Source: Clostridia bacterium
GTDB taxonomy: Bacteria; Bacillota; Clostridia; UBA1212; UBA1255
Length of the DNA: 34,376 nt
Direction of reading: 5' to 3'
Assembly: GCA_017935905.1 (NCBI GenBank)
Contig: JAGBGO010000030.1
Span: forward strand, 1 to 34,376
Shown: positions 31,421 through 34,376 of the stretch, piece by piece
Layout: each line of letters begins with the position of its first letter
Position numbering within the stretch: the stretch's first letter is position 1
The notes under the pieces: generated by a model
What the model was told of the DNA's origin: nothing
What the model saw: the letters and a program-made list of their open reading frames with translations, nothing else
Database searches by the model: none
Program-made: the position numbers and the translations under genes

Positions 31421-31926
31421 AAGGTTTAAATATTGTTTTGGTGGAACCGGAAATTCCGCAAAATACGGGAAATATCGTGCGTACCTGCGGCGGGATCGGC
31501 GCCCATCTTCATTTGGTGCGTCCTCTGGGCTTTGAAGTGACGGACAAACACTTGAAACGGGCGGGCTTGGACTATTGGCATTTGGTGGATATTACGTACT
31601 ACGATTCCTTTGAAGAAGTGCAGGCGAAAGCGGACAAGAATGCAGCTTTCTACTATTTTACCACCAAAGGTGCAAGAAGGCACAGCGATGCGCAATACAA
31701 AGATGGGGACTACTTGGTGTTCGGCAAAGAAACCAAGGGCCTTCCGGAACCGTTGCTGGCCGCTAATTATGAACATTGCGTGCGCCTTCCCATGCGGCCG
31801 GATTTTCGGTCCTTGAATTTGAGCAATGCCGTTGCCGTGGCGGCTTTTGAAGCGATGCGGCAACTGGATTACGACGGGCTGGAGTTCGAGGGACATTTGG
31901 TTGACAAGAACTTAACGGTCGGGTAA
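31417..31926 (+). CDS. trmL: tRNA (cytidine(34)-2'-O)-methyltransferase TrmL
   Basis: A 169-residue SPOUT-class methyltransferase that modifies the wobble base of leucine tRNAs. The VEPEIPQNTGNIVRTC start, HLVRPLGF, LVFGKETKGLP and the C-terminal knot LPMRPDFRSLNLSNAVAV are diagnostic. The start is GTG at 31417-31419, which overlaps the preceding stop as GTGA and has GGAAAGGTGG upstream; the longer frame opening at 31330 lies inside the ferredoxin domain gene. It is the last gene of the ruvA operon, and its 3' end holds the promoter of the next gene. Confidence 0.96.
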   Translation: MKGLNIVLVEPEIPQNTGNIVRTCGGIGAHLHLVRPLGFEVTDKHLKRAGLDYWHLVDITYYDSFEEVQAKADKNAAFYYFTTKGARRHSDAQYKDGDYLVFGKETKGLPEPLLAANYEHCVRLPMRPDFRSLNLSNAVAVAAFEAMRQLDYDGLEFEGHLVDKNLTVG

Positions 31927-31929
31927 AAT
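31901..31929 (+). promoter_or_regulatory. Near-consensus promoter for the surface protein gene
   Basis: TTGACA (31901-31906), a 17-nt spacer and TAAAAT (31924-31929). The -35 lies inside the end of trmL and the -10 covers its stop codon. Transcription would start near 31936, giving a leader of about 28 nt to the ATG at 31964. Confidence 0.8.
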
Positions 31930-31963
31930 GCAAATAGATGGATACAATTTTGGAGGAGCGAAT

Positions 31964-33598
31964 ATGAAACGTATTATTTCTGTTTTATTGGTAGTGGTTT
32001 TCTGTGTTACGCTTTTATTACCTGCGACTGTATGGGGCACGGAACGGGAAGAGTACATTAAACTGGACAAATCTACGTATTTATCCGGAGAATATATGGA
32101 AATTCTATACGAATTCCACGAAGGAGATGCAACCCGCTGGATCTGTTTCTATAAGGGAACGCAGCAGGCTTCTAATATGGTGCTGGCCATGACGGCCACC
32201 GCCCGCATTGCGTCAAATATGTTCGTCCCCAATGTTGCCGTCGGCATGAACGGTCGGAACCGTTTTACACCGTTAGAGCCCGGCAGCTATTTGATGAAGA
32301 TTATGTATTTGCCGGAGGGCGGCGATCACACGGTGGCGGCGAACTTTACGGAAGGGGAGAAGAGTAATCTTACTTATTCTTTCACCGTTACCGCAAACAG
32401 CGGAATGAAACCGACGATTTCAATTGCAGACCGGGAAATTTCCAAGAACGGCACTTTGAACGTTTCATTTAGCGGTATTGTACACACGTTGGAAGACCGC
32501 ACGCTGGACGTTGCGATTTACGATAAAGACGGAAAGGTGGTCAAAACCCGTCAGTTGTGGAACAGTCTTTATTATGCGGGTATTTCCGGTACGGCTACGA
32601 TCTCTTTGGTGGGCTTGGCACCGGGGAAATACACCGTTCGTTTGGTTTGCAGCGACAGTGAATTTGCCATTGACAAAACGGCCATCGAAATCACAATTAC
32701 AGAACAGGAAGATGGAAGCCATGATTCGATTTTCCCGGCAGACCTGTTTAAGAATAAAGAAATCTGCGGACGGTATTTTGCTAATGCAGACAATCCGGGT
32801 AATATCTACCAGGAAATTGACGGTGAATACGTAATGGAAGTACCCCTTCACCCCGGTAACGACTATATGTATACCTGGGAGCCGATTCCGTATGACACCT
32901 TTACGGTGACCTTTGACTTCCTCTTACATATTGAAGAGGAAGGCCGTTTTGCGGACGAAATGGACTTCTTGTTTGGTATGCCCAAAGCCGGCTTGCCGTT
33001 CCACCAAGTATCTATGGTAAACGCATACGGTTCTTTTTCTATGTTGCATTATAAGCACACCGGGAAAACTTTTGAAAACTACGAATACGATACCATGTTC
33101 TACGATTTGTATGAAGAGGAAATGTGGTACACCATTTCTTTCCAAATTACCAAAGACGATGTCACCGTGTTTGTAGGAGACGAGGAACTGATCACGTTGG
33201 AAGATACGGCAAACTGTATCGGAGAATACGGTCATATCGGTTTGCGAGGCGGTTCTAACGCGGGTTGGAGCATTAAGAATTTGACGGTTCGGGAAGGTCT
33301 GTTTGACGACGAAGTGCCGGCTCCGTCTACTTCGGAACCCGGACAGACACAATCCCCTGACAATTCTGAAACCCAGGCACCGGCGACTGATGCTCCGGCT
33401 ACAAATGTTCCGTCCGATTCTACAGGTGACACGGAAGCTACCGATGCACCGATTGGTCCTGAGAAACAAGAAAGTAAAGGGTTGTTCTTAGGCATCGGCG
33501 TTGGCGCGTTTCTGGCAATTCTGTTTGGCGGCATTGTTTTGGTTGCCGGCATTGTCGTGGCTGTCGTTATATTGATAAAGAAGAAAAAGAAAGCCTAA
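31964..33598 (+). CDS. Membrane-anchored surface protein with lectin-like domain and Thr/Pro linker
   Basis: A 544-residue exported protein. The ATG at 31964 has TGGAGGAG upstream; a frame from 31928 lacks this. A signal peptide covers about 1-25 (basic start, VLLVVVFCVTLLLPA core). Two beta-sandwich-like regions follow (about 27-145 and 150-250), then a region (about 258-445) whose YQEIDGEYVMEVP, TVTFDFLLH and GHIGLRGGSNAGWSIKNLTV text resembles concanavalin-like glycan-binding domains. Residues 445-500 are rich in Pro, Thr, Ser, Ala and Asp (spacer through the wall), and a membrane helix (about 505-535) ends in KKKKKA. There is no LPXTG, so it is held by the membrane. Ligand unknown; the domain calls are by texture, not by strong motifs. 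Confidence 0.85.
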   Translation: MKRIISVLLVVVFCVTLLLPATVWGTEREEYIKLDKSTYLSGEYMEILYEFHEGDATRWICFYKGTQQASNMVLAMTATARIASNMFVPNVAVGMNGRNRFTPLEPGSYLMKIMYLPEGGDHTVAANFTEGEKSNLTYSFTVTANSGMKPTISIADREISKNGTLNVSFSGIVHTLEDRTLDVAIYDKDGKVVKTRQLWNSLYYAGISGTATISLVGLAPGKYTVRLVCSDSEFAIDKTAIEITITEQEDGSHDSIFPADLFKNKEICGRYFANADNPGNIYQEIDGEYVMEVPLHPGNDYMYTWEPIPYDTFTVTFDFLLHIEEEGRFADEMDFLFGMPKAGLPFHQVSMVNAYGSFSMLHYKHTGKTFENYEYDTMFYDLYEEEMWYTISFQITKDDVTVFVGDEELITLEDTANCIGEYGHIGLRGGSNAGWSIKNLTVREGLFDDEVPAPSTSEPGQTQSPDNSETQAPATDAPATNVPSDSTGDTEATDAPIGPEKQESKGLFLGIGVGAFLAILFGGIVLVAGIVVAVVILIKKKKKA

Positions 33599-33775
33599 AT
33601 CCACTGCCGGATATTTCTTCTTTTGCAGGGAACAGTAGGTACGAAGCTCCATTTTACCGGAAAGTGCAACATTTCTGTAAATACTGTATTTTTCTCTGTG
33701 CAAAAAGGTTGCTTTTTCCAAAAAAATCATATATAATCCTATATTGTAAAATTTATTACTTGGAGGTATATTCCT
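33599..33775 (+). promoter_or_regulatory. GAPDH promoter region
   Basis: The gap between the surface protein and gap. TTGCTT (33709-33714), a 17-nt spacer and TATAAT (33732-33737) form the likely promoter, with TTGGAGG at 33760-33766 as ribosome site. A-rich and T-rich arms AAAAAG (33702-33707) / CTTTTT (33712-33717) overlap the -35 and may be an operator or chance. A distant 6-bp inverted repeat ACAGTA (33632) / TACTGT (33682) followed by T-rich text is a poor terminator candidate for the upstream gene. Confidence 0.6.
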
Positions 33776-34376
33776 ATGGCAGTTAAAGTTGCGATTAATG
33801 GTTTCGGCCGTATTGGTCGTCTTGCATTCAGACAGATGTTCGATGCAGAAGGTTATGAAGTAGTAGCTATCAATGACTTGACAAGTCCTGATATGCTTGC
33901 TCATTTGTTAAAGTATGACACCGCTCAAGGTAGATACAAATACGCTGACAGCGTAGTAGCAGGCGAAGGTTCCATCACCGTTAACGGTAAGACCATCACC
34001 ATTTATGCTGAGAAGGACGCTGTAAACCTTCCTTGGGGTGAGTTGGACGTAGACGTAGTATTAGAGTGCACAGGTTTCTACACCTCTAAAGCTAAAGCAG
34101 AGGCTCACATTCAAGCCGGCGCTAAGAAGGTAGTTATTTCTGCTCCTGCAGGCAACGATCTTCCTACCATCGTTTTCAACGTAAACCACAACACATTGAA
34201 GCCTGAGGATAAGGTTATTTCCGCAGCTTCTTGTACCACCAACTGCTTGGCTCCTATGGCTAAAGCACTCAACGATCTTGCTCCGATTATGTCCGGTATC
34301 ATGACCACCGTTCACGCTTACACCGGTGACCAGATGATCCTTGATGGTCCTCAGAGAAAGGGCGACAAGAGAAGAA
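33776..34376 (+). CDS. gap: Glyceraldehyde-3-phosphate dehydrogenase, 5' part (runs off the window)
   Basis: The first 200 codons of a glycolytic GAPDH, open to the window end. The NAD-binding start is [20 protein letters not shown], followed by [18 protein letters not shown]; the catalytic Cys lies in [12 protein letters not shown] (near residue 149-157) and [15 protein letters not shown] follows. Codon choice is more uniform than in its neighbours (for example GCT, GTA and AAC/AAG preference), as expected of a highly expressed gene. Phosphoglycerate kinase would be expected downstream but is outside the window. It has its own promoter and is the likely first gene of a glycolytic operon. Confidence 0.97.
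   Translation, partial: MAVKVAINGFGRIGRLAFRQMFDAEGYEVVAINDLTSPDMLAHLLKYDTAQGRYKYADSVVAGEGSITVNGKTITIYAEKDAVNLPWGELDVDVVLECTGFYTSKAKAEAHIQAGAKKVVISAPAGNDLPTIVFNVNHNTLKPEDKVISAASCTTNCLAPMAKALNDLAPIMSGIMTTVHAYTGDQMILDGPQRKGDKRR

Noticed and set aside
32924-33469. 181-codon minus-strand open frame within the surface protein gene
   Set aside because: Arg/Ile-rich composition is typical of an antisense shadow; the plus-strand gene has signal peptide, linker and membrane anchor that make sense.
33478-33598. Sortase (LPXTG) anchoring of the surface protein
   Set aside because: The C-terminus has a membrane helix and Lys tail but no LPXTG-like motif before it.

Overview
The window looks like a chromosomal core segment of an anaerobic member of the Bacillota (class Clostridia); I cannot place it more finely. 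The reasons are a Gram-positive-type PolC replicase, a bifunctional Rel-type (p)ppGpp enzyme, a HemZ-type radical SAM enzyme, QueH, a DUF362-ferredoxin protein, strong GGAGG ribosome binding sites, dense gene packing and base composition that by eye is in the mid-40s % GC. I see no rRNA, tRNA, CRISPR array, insertion sequence or prophage.

Layout. (1) 12-4651, minus strand: a folate/B12 methionine operon, metF - MetH reactivation domain - metH (without its own activation domain) - amidohydrolase, read from an extended -10 promoter at about 4695-4723. (2) 4726-6077: a small accessory island with an XRE repressor gene (minus), a 356-bp AT-rich intergenic region holding three tandem hairpins whose arms are GGGAGGT/ACCTCCC plus a 15-bp direct repeat, and then a rightward gene for a candidate PD-(D/E)XK nuclease-like protein of unknown role. 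(3) 6164-18978, plus strand: polC, an OmpR-type two-component system, recJ, rel, dtd, an MBL-fold hydrolase and hemZ. (4) 18975-22349: a CydDC-like heterodimeric ABC exporter, translationally coupled to hemZ and ending convergently with a YgiQ-type radical SAM gene. (5) 22353-26144, minus strand: ygiQ-like, a lipoprotein gene, and a dus gene that probably starts at TTG. (6) 26237-31926, plus strand, starting from a symmetric divergent promoter: ruvA-ruvB-ruvC-queH-lepB-rdgB-DUF362/ferredoxin-trmL, with many 1-23 nt overlaps. (7) 31964-33598: a membrane-anchored surface protein with its own near-consensus promoter. (8) 33776 to the window end: the first 200 codons of a GAPDH gene.

How it fits together: the minus-strand left block makes methyl-THF and uses it to methylate homocysteine. 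The polC/recJ/ruvABC genes are replication and repair genes; rel, the two-component system and dtd are stress and translation-quality genes; dus, queH and trmL are tRNA modification genes.

The most notable observations are: (a) PolC has no 3'-5' exonuclease insert, with the PHP domain continuous where proofreading motifs normally sit; (b) the hairpin array between the XRE gene and the nuclease-like gene, whose arms mimic Shine-Dalgarno sequences and which resembles in layout a repeat-RNA/toxin locus; (c) RuvB ends in the same QLSLFD peptide as PolC, a canonical beta-clamp-binding motif; (d) a perfectly symmetric divergent dus/ruvA promoter that shares an exact 14-mer with the metF promoter. 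All functional statements are from reading motifs by eye; no database search was done.
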